Source of the DNA: JADLGJ01 sp031423615
GTDB taxonomy: Bacteria > Omnitrophota > Gorgyraeia > Zapsychrales > JANLHA01
Direction: 5' to 3'
DNA: 64,000 bases
NCBI GenBank assembly: GCA_031423615.1
Contig: JANPFV010000082.1
Location: 1-64,000, forward strand
Shown in pieces: positions 1-8,679 of this stretch. The stretch's first letter is position 1; each line of letters begins with the position of its first letter. The position numbers were made by a program, and so were the translations under genes. The notes below the pieces were generated by a model. It had not been told where the DNA came from and ran no database searches. It saw only the letters and a program-made list of their open reading frames with translations.

Positions 1-56
1 CCATAATCGGCGCGGTCAAAATATTTGAGAATATGTTGGTGAATGTGGACACCCGT

Positions 57-239
57 CTACCAGTAGGTGCGCACCTTTTCTTCTTCGATACACTCTTGCC
101 CTTCGATGAGCGTGTTTCTGACCTGGCTCAGGAGGATGTCGTAGGGAGTTTTGCGATCTTTGATGACACCACGGACGGCTTTCTTCATGGCTTTTTCTGC
201 CTTTTGCGATATGGCTTCGCCTTCTGCTTTTTTAATCAT
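57..239 (-). CDS. small helical protein, possible partner of a zeta-toxin-like gene
   Basis: A 60-residue ORF whose ATG (237-239) overlaps the stop of the decayed zeta-toxin-like frame just upstream (stop at 232-234). This is the coupling expected of a two-gene cassette. The first half is a charged amphipathic helix (repeated KAE/AMKKAV, then VRGVIKDRK). The second half (YDILLSQVRN, ending KVRTYW) matches nothing I recognise. Small proteins often follow COG4185-type zeta-like ATPases; that link is from family knowledge. An upstream in-frame ATG at 347 lies inside the other frame and lacks a ribosome site. No clear Shine-Dalgarno is visible for 239 either. Because its partner is broken, this gene may also be decaying. 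Confidence 0.35.
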   Translation of the reverse strand: MIKKAEGEAISQKAEKAMKKAVRGVIKDRKTPYDILLSQVRNTLIEGQECIEEEKVRTYW

Positions 240-540
240 GCTGGGCCCCGAGTTTTTTCCATTGCTTATAAAGTGTTTGATAAAAAATCTGCAGTCCCGT
301 GTCATTATATTCGACAACCAAAAAGAAATCCTGTCCCGAGTTATCAAAGATGTCCCACCCGTCGGCGAGTGGCATATACAAACTAAAAAAAATTACGGAA
401 CTGCGCTCCCACCGTCTTTTGACATCAGCATCCGGGACATGATGCCCATTTTGTTTGACCCGCTACTTGATTCTTTCTGTCGCAAGTTTCAGGCTCGGTA
501 TCCACAAAAAGAAAATATAGACTGAATATCCCTTCGATCT
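232..540 (-). pseudogene. zeta-toxin-like ATPase remnant (COG4185 type), C-terminal part with in-frame stop
   Basis: Reading the minus strand in the frame that ends TAA at 232-234 gives GYSVYIFFLWIPS, then ERIK, a TAG at 463-465, then RVKQNGHHVPDADVKRRWER, then FFSLYMPLADGWDIFDNSG. This matches the C-terminal half of zeta-toxin-like predicted ATPases: a 'FLWLPS..A..RV..RV..GGHNVP' block, an RRRF-like arginine helix and 'LYxPLADSW.LFDNSG'. The N-terminal half with the P-loop is missing; the P-type ATPase gene ends at 557, directly upstream. The TAG sits inside the conserved RV..RV block. Truncation plus a nonsense codon make this a pseudogene. It is followed by an overlapping small ORF (57-239). 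Confidence 0.7.
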
Positions 541-556
541 TGCTTCCTGAGAAAGG

Positions 557-2431
557 TTATCTTTGGAACAAATCGCTTAATTTTTTGGGAGGAATAGCTA
601 TTCTTAAAGCATTAAGAATAGCAAGGACATCAATAATTTCCTGACCAATGGCTCCCGCGACCGGGGTTAAATATCCCAGCGCAGCAAGGATCATACCCAT
701 CATCGAAAGGACCATCCCGCCGACCGCGCTTTGTAAAGCGATCGCGCGCATCCGGCGACTGATGTGCATCAATTCATCAACTTTTTCTAGCGAACTTTCA
801 ATGATGACTGCGCCGGCAGCTTCCGTGGTGACCTCACTGTTTTGCCCGAGAGCAATTCCCACGGTGGCCACGGTCATGGCTGGGGCATCATTGATTCCAT
901 CACCGATGTAAACAGTCGGCGCGAGTTGCGTCTCTTGCTCCACAATGGCGACTTTTTCTTCGGGTGTTCTGCTGGCATGAATTTCTTTGATTCCCACTTC
1001 ATCGGCCAAATACCGGACCTCTTCTTCGCGGTCACCGGAGACAATCATGATTTTTCGGAATTTGTGCTTAGGTCCCAGGTGGGTGATAAACGAGACGCTT
1101 TCCCGGCGAGGACTATCGTGAAAAATAAATTGTGCGGCCAATTTTTCTTCAATCAAAACAACACATTCAAGGCCGCTGTTAAGCGGTATCTGCCTCACTA
1201 AATCTATTTTGCCTTCCTTAATAAGCTTACTGCGGCTCGTGATTCTGATCTTTTGCTGATGAATAAGGCCGGTAAGCCCTTGGCCGGGCAGTTCGCTGAT
1301 CTGACGGACTTCCCGCAAATTCAAACTGGCCTTTCTTGCCGCTTCTAAAATAGCATTCGCCAAGGGATGTTTGGAATATTGTTCGAGACTTGCCGCAAAC
1401 GCGAGCGTTATTTCTTTTGTAAAATCATTAAAATAATTTTCATGAGTCAAAGTCGGTTTTCCATACGTCAATGTTCCTGTTTTATCAATGATCATCGTGC
1501 GGCATTGATCAAATTTTTCCAGAATGACAGGATTTCTGATAATGATTCCCCGACGGGCACTGAGTGAAATGGCACCGATTATGGCCACAGGAATAGCGAT
1601 AAGCAAAGGACAGGGCGTGGCAATAACCAGGACCGCGAGAAATCTTATAACTTCGCCGCTTGAAATCCAGGCCACCACAGCTATCCCCACTGCAACAGGC
1701 GTATAAAATGCTCCGAGTTGGTCGCCGATTCTTCGGATGAATGGTCTTTTCTGTTCGGAAGTCCGCATGACTTCCATGATTTTGGCGTAACGGGAATCTA
1801 TGGCCAGCTTGGTGGCTTCAATGGTCAGGGCTACGTCGCCATTGATGGCACCAGAAATGACTTGCGAACCAGGAACTTTGGAAATGACAAACGGTTCCCC
1901 GGTTAAATACGATTCGTCCATCCGTCCGTAACCGTCGATGACAATTCCATCCACGGGGCAGATTTCATGCGGAAAAACGATCAACTGATCTGCGGGTTTA
2001 ATCTGCTCAATAGGAATATCGACGAGATGACTGTTTTGTTTTTGATGGGCCCGCGAAGGCATGCGTTTGGCCAAGGCTTCTAAAACCGAAGACGCGCGAC
2101 GCAAAGCAAATTTTTCCAAAGCTCCGCCACCGGAGAGCATGAGGACGACCAATGACGCCGCTAAATATTCTCCCAAAATGACCCCTGTCACAATAGACAG
2201 ACCCGCCAACAAATCCGATCCGAATTCGCGGCGGAGGACTTTCTTCAACAGGTCCCATACGAGCGGAATCCCGCCGACAATAAGAGTGATATATAAAGGA
2301 AGCTGGGTTATGCTCAGAGTAAAAGAGAAAATATACCGAAAGATCAAATAAATCAAAATACAAAAAATAGAGAAAAAAGCAATTGAGCTTTCTTTTGAAA
2401 ATGGGAGACTGTGAGGGGTCATTTTTAACAT
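557..2431 (-). CDS. heavy-metal-translocating P1B-type ATPase
   Basis: A 624-residue inner-membrane ATPase that exports or imports a transition metal using an aspartyl-phosphate intermediate. Visible motifs in order are two N-terminal membrane hairpins, the actuator TGEP near residue 180, the metal-site helix ATPCPLLIA near 270, the phosphorylation loop DKTGTLT near 315, the P1B-specific nucleotide-domain HP (SKHPLA), and the hinge GDGINDAPAM near 515, followed by a final membrane pair. The metal motif is TPC instead of CPC, so Cu+ specificity is unlikely; TPC is found in less-studied P1B groups linked to Ni, Fe, Co or Mn. No N-terminal HMA or His-rich metal domain is present. A second ATG lies at 2422. 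The stop is 126 nt from the zeta-like remnant. Confidence 0.9.
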   Translation of the reverse strand: MLKMTPHSLPFSKESSIAFFSIFCILIYLIFRYIFSFTLSITQLPLYITLIVGGIPLVWDLLKKVLRREFGSDLLAGLSIVTGVILGEYLAASLVVLMLSGGGALEKFALRRASSVLEALAKRMPSRAHQKQNSHLVDIPIEQIKPADQLIVFPHEICPVDGIVIDGYGRMDESYLTGEPFVISKVPGSQVISGAINGDVALTIEATKLAIDSRYAKIMEVMRTSEQKRPFIRRIGDQLGAFYTPVAVGIAVVAWISSGEVIRFLAVLVIATPCPLLIAIPVAIIGAISLSARRGIIIRNPVILEKFDQCRTMIIDKTGTLTYGKPTLTHENYFNDFTKEITLAFAASLEQYSKHPLANAILEAARKASLNLREVRQISELPGQGLTGLIHQQKIRITSRSKLIKEGKIDLVRQIPLNSGLECVVLIEEKLAAQFIFHDSPRRESVSFITHLGPKHKFRKIMIVSGDREEEVRYLADEVGIKEIHASRTPEEKVAIVEQETQLAPTVYIGDGINDAPAMTVATVGIALGQNSEVTTEAAGAVIIESSLEKVDELMHISRRMRAIALQSAVGGMVLSMMGMILAALGYLTPVAGAIGQEIIDVLAILNALRIAIPPKKLSDLFQR

Positions 2432-2462
2432 AAATCTTTATACGGAAAAGTAGGGTCTGTCC

Positions 2463-3476
2463 CTACTTTTTATAAACTCCGAAGGAGCACACACGGTTGC
2501 GGCCTTCCTTTTTGGCACGGTACAAAGCCCAATCCGCCTTATCGATCAGTTCACTGACTTTTTCCCCGTCCTCGGGATAATCAGAAATGCCGATACTGAT
2601 CGTGGCTTTTGTCGTTGTGTCATAAGCTTTAATCGTCGCCGCTTCTACCGCGGCACGGATACGCTCCGCAACATAACCGGCTCCGTCATAATCCGTGTCC
2701 GGCAAAACCACACAAAATTCTTCCCCGCCAAACCGGCCGATAATATCAATTTCCCGGATGTGGGCTTTAATAATGGAAGAAATCTCCCGTAAAATCTGGT
2801 CGCCCGTCAAATGACCGTATTGATCATTAAAATTTTTGAAAAAATCGATATCAATCATCAGAAAAGCCATAGGGGTCTTATGGATTTGCGCGCGACTGCG
2901 TTCTTCTTCAAAACGTTCCATCACATAACGGCGGGTATGGACTTCCGTTAAACTGTCGGTAATCGCCAGCTGTTCAATATCCTGATAAAGCCGCACCCGA
3001 CGCAAAGCCAGGGCGAATTGATTGGCGAGAATCATGACTTTTTCTTCCTGCTCCTTCCTCACTCCGCTTAAAGCCAAAACCCCCAGCTTGCGTCTTTGCC
3101 CCGTCAAGGGAAGCTTCAGATATCCTTTTGATTCTTTTTCCTTGATCTCATCTTCCGCCAAATGGTCCAGCAAAAGGCAATCGGTAAAATTGACACTTTC
3201 ACTGAGCTTGGCTTTGAATGTCTCAAACGTTTTTTCTTCAGAAAAATTTTTGGTCATGGCCCGCATCAAATCATATAACGTAAAAATCTGGGTCACTTCC
3301 GCTTCCAAAATATGGCGCCTGGCACTCAAATCATTTTTAACGCTGAAAAATTCTTCATATTTTTCCTTGAGGATTTCCACGACATTTTTTTCCTGGCGCA
3401 AAAGCGCGGCCACGATCCTACGAACCACAAAAATCGCGGCCCCGGTAAAAGAAAGCATTAAAAAAAATACCATCAT
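2463..3476 (-). CDS. membrane-anchored GGDEF diguanylate cyclase
   Basis: A 337-residue protein predicted to make cyclic di-GMP from two GTP. Residues 1-25 form one membrane helix. A coiled-coil and degenerate GAF-like region occupies about 30-165, and the GGDEF domain about 170-335. The active-site loop is GGEEF, and an RxxD inhibitory site (REID) lies five residues before it, so product inhibition is expected. Its ATG overlaps the stop of the second GGDEF gene by 4 bp (ATGA), indicating translational coupling. The upstream gene's last codons (GAGGACC) can act as ribosome site. Confidence 0.88.
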   Translation of the reverse strand: MMVFFLMLSFTGAAIFVVRRIVAALLRQEKNVVEILKEKYEEFFSVKNDLSARRHILEAEVTQIFTLYDLMRAMTKNFSEEKTFETFKAKLSESVNFTDCLLLDHLAEDEIKEKESKGYLKLPLTGQRRKLGVLALSGVRKEQEEKVMILANQFALALRRVRLYQDIEQLAITDSLTEVHTRRYVMERFEEERSRAQIHKTPMAFLMIDIDFFKNFNDQYGHLTGDQILREISSIIKAHIREIDIIGRFGGEEFCVVLPDTDYDGAGYVAERIRAAVEAATIKAYDTTTKATISIGISDYPEDGEKVSELIDKADWALYRAKKEGRNRVCSFGVYKK

Positions 3477-4780
3477 GGCCGGTCCTCTTTGGCGATGAAC
3501 ACGTGATTGCGTCCCGCAGCCTTGGCTTCATAAAGGGCTATGTCAGCTTTTTGCACCAGATCCTCTTTCGTATGCGCATCGACGGGGAAAGCCGCAACGC
3601 CGATGGAAACCGTGATGCGCGTTCTTTCACGGCGCAGAATGATGGTCTGCCCTTCAATGCGTTTTCGTATGTCCTCGGCCATCTGGCCGGCCTTTTTCTT
3701 AGAACAATCCGGCAAAAGAATGCAGAATTCTTCACCGCCATAACGGCAAACAATTTCGCCGGGCTTCGTAAACATATCAGAAAGGATCATGGCGATCGTT
3801 TTTAAAACAATGTCTCCGGCGGTATGGCCAAAACGGTCATTGTATCTTTTGAAATGATCCAGGTCGATCATCATAAAGGACATCTGACTTTCACTGCGCA
3901 AATGCCGGCCAATTTCGGCGTTCATCCTCTCCAGCAAATAGCGCCGCAGATAAAGGCCGGTCAAACTGTCACGGATCGCCAAATCTTCAACCCGTTCGTA
4001 CAAACGGGCGTTTTCCAAAGCCACGGCGCCCACATTGCCCACCGTATCCAGAAACCGCAAATCCTCCGTCGAGAAAGAATGTTCCTGGCTATTGTCTACG
4101 CGCAAAACCCCGATGGTTTTTTCCCCCACGGTCAAAGGGGCGCTGATCAACGAACGGATCGGCCGGCCGTCTTCCGTCTGGATTTTTTCCGCGTCAAAAC
4201 GAAAATCGGTTTTGGTGTCCTCGACAAGCAGCGGCTTTGAATTCTTGACAACCCACTGATCATACAAATCCCCTTTTTTGGCTTTCAGGTTCAAAAGACT
4301 TTGACCTCGCCAGGAAGCGACCAGAGACAATTCCCCGCCATTGTCTTTTAAAAAATAAACGATGACCGTCATCTCGTCTCGCCGGTAAACGCCGTTGACT
4401 TCCGCCGTAATGATCTGCGACGTTTCCGCAAGCGTAAAAGACGCACAAAGCTTTTCGGTGAGATTTTTCAGGAGAGAAAAATTTGTGACCTTATTTTGCA
4501 AGGCGGTAATGGCCTGGTGTTCACGAGAAATTTCTGCCTGCAGCAAGTTCAGGCGTTCATCACATTCCCCGCGCTCAAGCAACAACAAGGCCTGTTGGTC
4601 CGTCAGAAAAATATAGGAATAGACCAGATAGGCAATGATGATGGCCAGTGAGACAGCGAGAAAAACAAAACATTCCGTGGAACAGTACCGCGCGTAAACA
4701 AAAAATCCAAGGAGAGGAAAAACCAGCAGGACAAGAAAAAAATAGGGAGATTTAGCGATTCGACAGATTAAGTTTTTCAT
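3473..4780 (-). CDS. GAF-GGDEF diguanylate cyclase, membrane anchored
   Basis: A 435-residue protein with two N-terminal membrane helices (about residues 8-55), a coiled-coil linker, a GAF sensory domain (about 100-255; GVLRVDNSQ is characteristic) and a C-terminal GGDEF domain with GGEEF. Unlike its partner, the residues five positions before GGEEF are not RxxD (the region reads KPGEIVCRY), so the inhibitory site appears lost. I chose the ATG at 4778-4780 because the longer frame needs a TTG at 4810 with no ribosome site; no strong site is visible for either. It forms a two-gene unit with the downstream cyclase, suggesting a paired signalling module. No input ligand can be predicted. Confidence 0.85.
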   Translation of the reverse strand: MKNLICRIAKSPYFFLVLLVFPLLGFFVYARYCSTECFVFLAVSLAIIIAYLVYSYIFLTDQQALLLLERGECDERLNLLQAEISREHQAITALQNKVTNFSLLKNLTEKLCASFTLAETSQIITAEVNGVYRRDEMTVIVYFLKDNGGELSLVASWRGQSLLNLKAKKGDLYDQWVVKNSKPLLVEDTKTDFRFDAEKIQTEDGRPIRSLISAPLTVGEKTIGVLRVDNSQEHSFSTEDLRFLDTVGNVGAVALENARLYERVEDLAIRDSLTGLYLRRYLLERMNAEIGRHLRSESQMSFMMIDLDHFKRYNDRFGHTAGDIVLKTIAMILSDMFTKPGEIVCRYGGEEFCILLPDCSKKKAGQMAEDIRKRIEGQTIILRRERTRITVSIGVAAFPVDAHTKEDLVQKADIALYEAKAAGRNHVFIAKEDRP

Positions 4781-4834
4781 GTTGTTTATGTCACAACTAT
4801 TCCAGAACAAGATGAAAAATTAACGGTCGACGGA

Positions 4835-5938
4835 TCAGATAATTGTGCTTTCGGTCTTTTTGTCAAAAAAGTGCACCTTGCTCATGTCCAGGACAAGGTC
4901 CATATCCCGATTGACCTCGGGGCGGTCATGCGCGCCGACACGCGCAATAAACGGATGGCGTCCGGTGTTCAAATAAAGAAAAACTTCCGATCCCATGGGC
5001 TCGACAACTTCGCATGTGGCCTGGATCGTATTGTCCGGGGTCGCTTGCGAAACGAAAAGCTTGTCGTAAATATCTTCCGCGCGGATACCGAACGTGATTT
5101 CCTGGCCTTCGAAAGAAGAAATTTTGGAATACATATCCTCGACGATCTTGACCTGGAACTTGCCTTCGTCAAAATAATATTTTCTGTCTTTCTTAATGAT
5201 ACGGCCGTCCATGAAATTCATCGGCGGGGAACCGATGAAACTCGCCACAAAGCGATTGACCGGACGGTCATAAATGGTAATAGGATCAGCGCATTGTTGA
5301 ACGCGGCCGTCTTTCATGACCGCGATACGATCACCCAAGGTCATGGCCTCGGTTTGATCGTGCGTCACGTAAATAAAGGTGGTCTGCAATCGCAAACGCA
5401 ATTTGTGAATTTCTGTGCGCATCTGCACGCGCATCTTGGCGTCGAGATTGCTCAAAGGTTCGTCAAAAAGAAAAACAAGCGGTTTACGGACAATCGCGCG
5501 TCCCAAAGCCACGCGCTGGCGCTCGCCGCCGGAAATCTCGCGCGGTTTGCGGTCAAGATATTTTTTAATCCCTAAAATTTCTGCGGCTTCATTGACGCGG
5601 CGGGCGATTTCGGCTTTAGGGATCTTGCGCAATTTAAGACCAAAAGCCATATTTTCAAAAACCGTCATGTGCGGATAAAGGGCATAGTTCTGAAAAACCA
5701 TGGCAATATTGCGGTCTTTGGCAGGCACTTCATTGACGAGCCTATCGCCAATCCAAATATTACCCGAGGTGATTTCCTCAAGTCCCGCGATCATTCGCAG
5801 AGTCGTGGATTTTCCGCAACCAGAGGGGCCCACCAGAACCAAGAATTCTTTGTTTTCTACTCCGAGGTTAACATCATCTACGGCCTTAGCACCGTTGCGA
5901 TAAACCTTGCTGACGTTCTTCAAACTGATTTGGGCCAT
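4835..5938 (-). CDS. sugar ABC transporter ATP-binding protein (UgpC/MsmK/MalK type)
   Basis: A 367-residue ATPase subunit of a carbohydrate importer of the CUT1 class. Walker A is GPSGCGKST (about 38-46), the Q-loop is FQNYALYPH, the signature is ISGGERQR, Walker B is VFLFDEP, and the H-loop is YVTHDQ. The C-terminal third is the MalK-type regulatory/TOBE region. No permease or binding protein lies nearby, so it is probably a shared ATPase that energises transporters encoded elsewhere, as MsmK/UgpC-type proteins do. The start is an ATG at 5936-5938. It follows the GT-C gene on the same strand after an 85-bp gap. Confidence 0.92.
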   Translation of the reverse strand: MAQISLKNVSKVYRNGAKAVDDVNLGVENKEFLVLVGPSGCGKSTTLRMIAGLEEITSGNIWIGDRLVNEVPAKDRNIAMVFQNYALYPHMTVFENMAFGLKLRKIPKAEIARRVNEAAEILGIKKYLDRKPREISGGERQRVALGRAIVRKPLVFLFDEPLSNLDAKMRVQMRTEIHKLRLRLQTTFIYVTHDQTEAMTLGDRIAVMKDGRVQQCADPITIYDRPVNRFVASFIGSPPMNFMDGRIIKKDRKYYFDEGKFQVKIVEDMYSKISSFEGQEITFGIRAEDIYDKLFVSQATPDNTIQATCEVVEPMGSEVFLYLNTGRHPFIARVGAHDRPEVNRDMDLVLDMSKVHFFDKKTESTII

Positions 5939-6023
5939 AGGCTAAAGAATAGGTGTTGGTTTTGACTCTGATTAAGGGCTAAATTGATGAGCAAAGTTAA
6001 GACATTTTATATAAGTTTAATAT

Positions 6024-7544
6024 TTATTGCAAGGAATTGTTTGGTTGAGAGACTTTTTTACGGACAGCTATGACATGCGGTTCTTTAAAATTGTCTACAG
6101 GCACAAGATTATGCACAGATTCACCGGCAATCTGCAGAAAAATATTATCAGAACATAAAAAAATACTGGTATATCCTTCATCTGTCAGAAAACGGAATTC
6201 ATCTTGGCGCTTAAGATCATTCCGATCAAAGCGGATTTCGATGACCCGCACCATTGTCCCATTTTTAAGATGATAAACTTTCCGTTTCCAGAGAGAGTCG
6301 TTATCGGTCGTGATTTTGACCGCATCACGACTGAAAAGATAGTTGAATATGCCATAATAATCCCAATTGACCCAAAATACCCGATTATGCTGCAGATCGA
6401 CCAATGACATTCTGACAACACGCCTGTCGATCTTACAGTTATTTTTCCACTGCCCAAGGGGGAAGAACGCGGTGCACATGCGGGTGCGACTTCCGTCAGC
6501 CGTGTCATACAAGACGGGAAATTTGATAAAAAATCCGCTCACGACAACTTGCCAGATCAATCCGATGATCAAGGTTGCGTATAAAAATAACCCCATCGCC
6601 CGATTCTGGAATCTTTTTAAAAAAATCAATCCCTCAAGGGCCAGCCAGGCCATCACAGGATAAATATACAAAAGATATTTGGGAGTCGTGTTCCCGCGAA
6701 AATAAAAAGCAAAGATGGGAAAAATAGCCAAGAAGCCCCATATGGCCGCCTGGTATTTTCTTTGGGACAAAAGACCCCAAAAGCCAATTATTCCCAAAAT
6801 AATGATCGACAGAGGCATGGCCAGAGACGTATTTTTAAAAGGAAAGGAGTACTGGGCAGAAATGTCTTCAAAATGGGCTTGCGTAATCGAACGGATGGAG
6901 GCGATAGAGATATGGGCGAAATTGCCGAGGATTAAGAGGCTTATCGCAAAAACAGTAGAAAAAATAAAAATATTTTTTATGTCCTTTTTAAAATACAGGA
7001 CCGCGAGCAAGCACGGGACCATAAAAACAATATCCAATCGAAAAAAAAAGGCCACGGCCGTGAGGACGGCGGCCGTAACCGTCGACAAAACCGTGATTTT
7101 TCGTGTCAGCAAATCCCCCGCCATGTACAAAAACAGCATGGCGGTAATGTTGGTATTATAGTAAGCGCCGCTGATCAAAATTTCATGGATCAATAAGGTA
7201 ACACCGATAAACGCTATGGCGAAAGTTTCGGACTTGAATCGTCTGACGATGAAATAACTTAAAAAGAGAATTAATACCAAGCTGACTTGAGCGATCATCG
7301 TTGACAAAAAAGCCAAGTCCATATGGCAGACTTTGGACATCGTCGTCAACATCGCATAGGTATAAGGCTGGACAGGATAATTGTAAAGAATCGGTTGGTC
7401 CACCCCTCGGATCATTTGCATCGCTCCAGCGATGATGTTACCAGCATCGCCTTCAAAAAAAGGATATGTCGTTAAAGTAAGAAAGTAGACTATATACAGA
7501 AAGTAGATCGGTAAAAGAATTTTCTTTAATCGATCAGGCAGCAT
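6024..7544 (-). CDS. multispan GT-C type glycosyltransferase (family 39-like)
   Basis: A roughly 506-residue integral membrane protein with about ten hydrophobic segments in the first 360 residues and a soluble C-terminal region. Just after the first membrane helix is YPFFEGDAGN; an acidic motif in the first extracytoplasmic loop is the usual catalytic site of GT-C enzymes that use lipid-linked sugars. This and its position after glf and a GT2 gene suggest a role in cell-envelope glycan assembly. I chose the ATG at 7542-7544, preceded by AGAAG and overlapping the glf stop by 11 bp. A longer frame to 7607 would overlap glf by 74 bp. The exact sugar donor and acceptor cannot be read. Confidence 0.7.
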   Translation of the reverse strand: MLPDRLKKILLPIYFLYIVYFLTLTTYPFFEGDAGNIIAGAMQMIRGVDQPILYNYPVQPYTYAMLTTMSKVCHMDLAFLSTMIAQVSLVLILFLSYFIVRRFKSETFAIAFIGVTLLIHEILISGAYYNTNITAMLFLYMAGDLLTRKITVLSTVTAAVLTAVAFFFRLDIVFMVPCLLAVLYFKKDIKNIFIFSTVFAISLLILGNFAHISIASIRSITQAHFEDISAQYSFPFKNTSLAMPLSIIILGIIGFWGLLSQRKYQAAIWGFLAIFPIFAFYFRGNTTPKYLLYIYPVMAWLALEGLIFLKRFQNRAMGLFLYATLIIGLIWQVVVSGFFIKFPVLYDTADGSRTRMCTAFFPLGQWKNNCKIDRRVVRMSLVDLQHNRVFWVNWDYYGIFNYLFSRDAVKITTDNDSLWKRKVYHLKNGTMVRVIEIRFDRNDLKRQDEFRFLTDEGYTSIFLCSDNIFLQIAGESVHNLVPVDNFKEPHVIAVRKKVSQPNNSLQ

Positions 7545-8670
7545 GACTTCTTTTGATTTGCGTTTCGTAGCAGTTAAGGGCAGCAAGAATAGTTTTGTCC
7601 ATGTCATTGTAGGCGTAATCTCCTAATCGTCCCCCGATGATAAGGTTTTCTTCCTGTTGGACCAAAGCCTTGTACTCCGCGACGATTTTTTGATTGTGCG
7701 GCGTGTTGATGGGATAAAATCCTTCTTTCATCGTACTGCGTTGAGATGTTTCGTAAAAAATAATGGTCTTGTTTTTGCCATACGGCCTCTCCGGGTGCAA
7801 ATGCCGCGGCTCATGAATTCGCATGTAAGGCACGTCGGAATCGGCAAAATTCATGACTGATGTTCCCTGATAATCCTCCTCGTTGATGATAGCTCGCTGG
7901 CATTCGATGACCCGCCATTCCAAAGGCCCGCAGGAATAATCAAAATACCGGTCAATCGGCCCGGTATAGATGATTTTTTCATAAGTTTTAAACTCATTGC
8001 GATGTTTAAAAAAATCACATTTGAGTCGCACTACAATTTTAGAAGACGATAGAAGTCTATCGAAAATCGAACAATATCCCTGAAGGGGAATGCCCTGCCA
8101 GGCCGCATCATTAAAATACGTTTCGTCATAATTAAAACGCACCGGCAGCCGCGTGATGATGTTTGCGGGAAGTTCGCGCGGGTCCTTCCCCCACTGCTTC
8201 ATTGTGTAACCTTTGATGAAAGCTTCGTAAAGCGGCCGGCCGATCAAGGAAATACATTTTTCTTCCAGATTATTCGGCACAGTGAATTTTTCCTGTTCGA
8301 TTTGCTGTTTAATAAATTCTTTGGCTTCTGAGGGGCGAAAGTTACGATTAAAGTAGGTGTTGATCGTTTCTAAATTAATCGGCATTTGATAGACTTTATT
8401 TTTATAAGTCGTCAAAACCTGGTGCTTGTATTGGTTGAATTCCGTAAATCGCGTAATGTAGTCCCAAACGATCTGCGAGGACGTGTGAAAAATGTGCGTT
8501 CCGTAAGGATGATATTCGATGCCGGTTTCCGCATCGATTTTAGAATGGCAGTTGCCGCCGGTATGATCACGCTGGTCGATAACGAGCACACTCTTGCCCA
8601 GGTCATTGGCAATGCGCTCGGCGATGACGCTGCCATAAAAACCTGCTCCCACCACGAGATAATCGTACAT
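7534..8670 (-). CDS. glf: UDP-galactopyranose mutase
   Basis: A 378-residue cytosolic FAD enzyme converting UDP-galactopyranose to UDP-galactofuranose, the precursor of furanose-containing surface glycans. The N-terminus carries the FAD-binding loop GAGFYGSV, then the dinucleotide acidic end VIDQRDHTGGN and the family hallmark HPYGTHIFHT. RLPVRFNYDETYF and the C-terminal GRLGDYAYNDMD (FAD contact) are also family signatures. Length is normal. It sits between a GT2 gene and a GT-C gene in the same direction, consistent with a glycan cluster. Confidence 0.95.
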   Translation of the reverse strand: MYDYLVVGAGFYGSVIAERIANDLGKSVLVIDQRDHTGGNCHSKIDAETGIEYHPYGTHIFHTSSQIVWDYITRFTEFNQYKHQVLTTYKNKVYQMPINLETINTYFNRNFRPSEAKEFIKQQIEQEKFTVPNNLEEKCISLIGRPLYEAFIKGYTMKQWGKDPRELPANIITRLPVRFNYDETYFNDAAWQGIPLQGYCSIFDRLLSSSKIVVRLKCDFFKHRNEFKTYEKIIYTGPIDRYFDYSCGPLEWRVIECQRAIINEEDYQGTSVMNFADSDVPYMRIHEPRHLHPERPYGKNKTIIFYETSQRSTMKEGFYPINTPHNQKIVAEYKALVQQEENLIIGGRLGDYAYNDMDKTILAALNCYETQIKRSHAA

Positions 8671-8679
8671 TTTTCCTCG

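Noticed and set aside
57..347. Longer 96-residue version of the small ORF next to the zeta remnant
   Set aside because: The extra 36 residues are an out-of-frame reading of the zeta-like sequence; the ATG at 239 couples to its stop.
151..525. Plus-strand frame of 124 codons overlapping the zeta-like remnant
   Set aside because: It is antisense to recognisable zeta-like motifs, has no ribosome site and a random-looking protein.
4781..4810. TTG start for the GAF-GGDEF gene
   Set aside because: Non-ATG start with no ribosome site; adds only ten polar residues before the first membrane helix.
7545..7607. Upstream start of the GT-C gene
   Set aside because: It would overlap glf by 74 bp; a better placed ATG exists at 7544.
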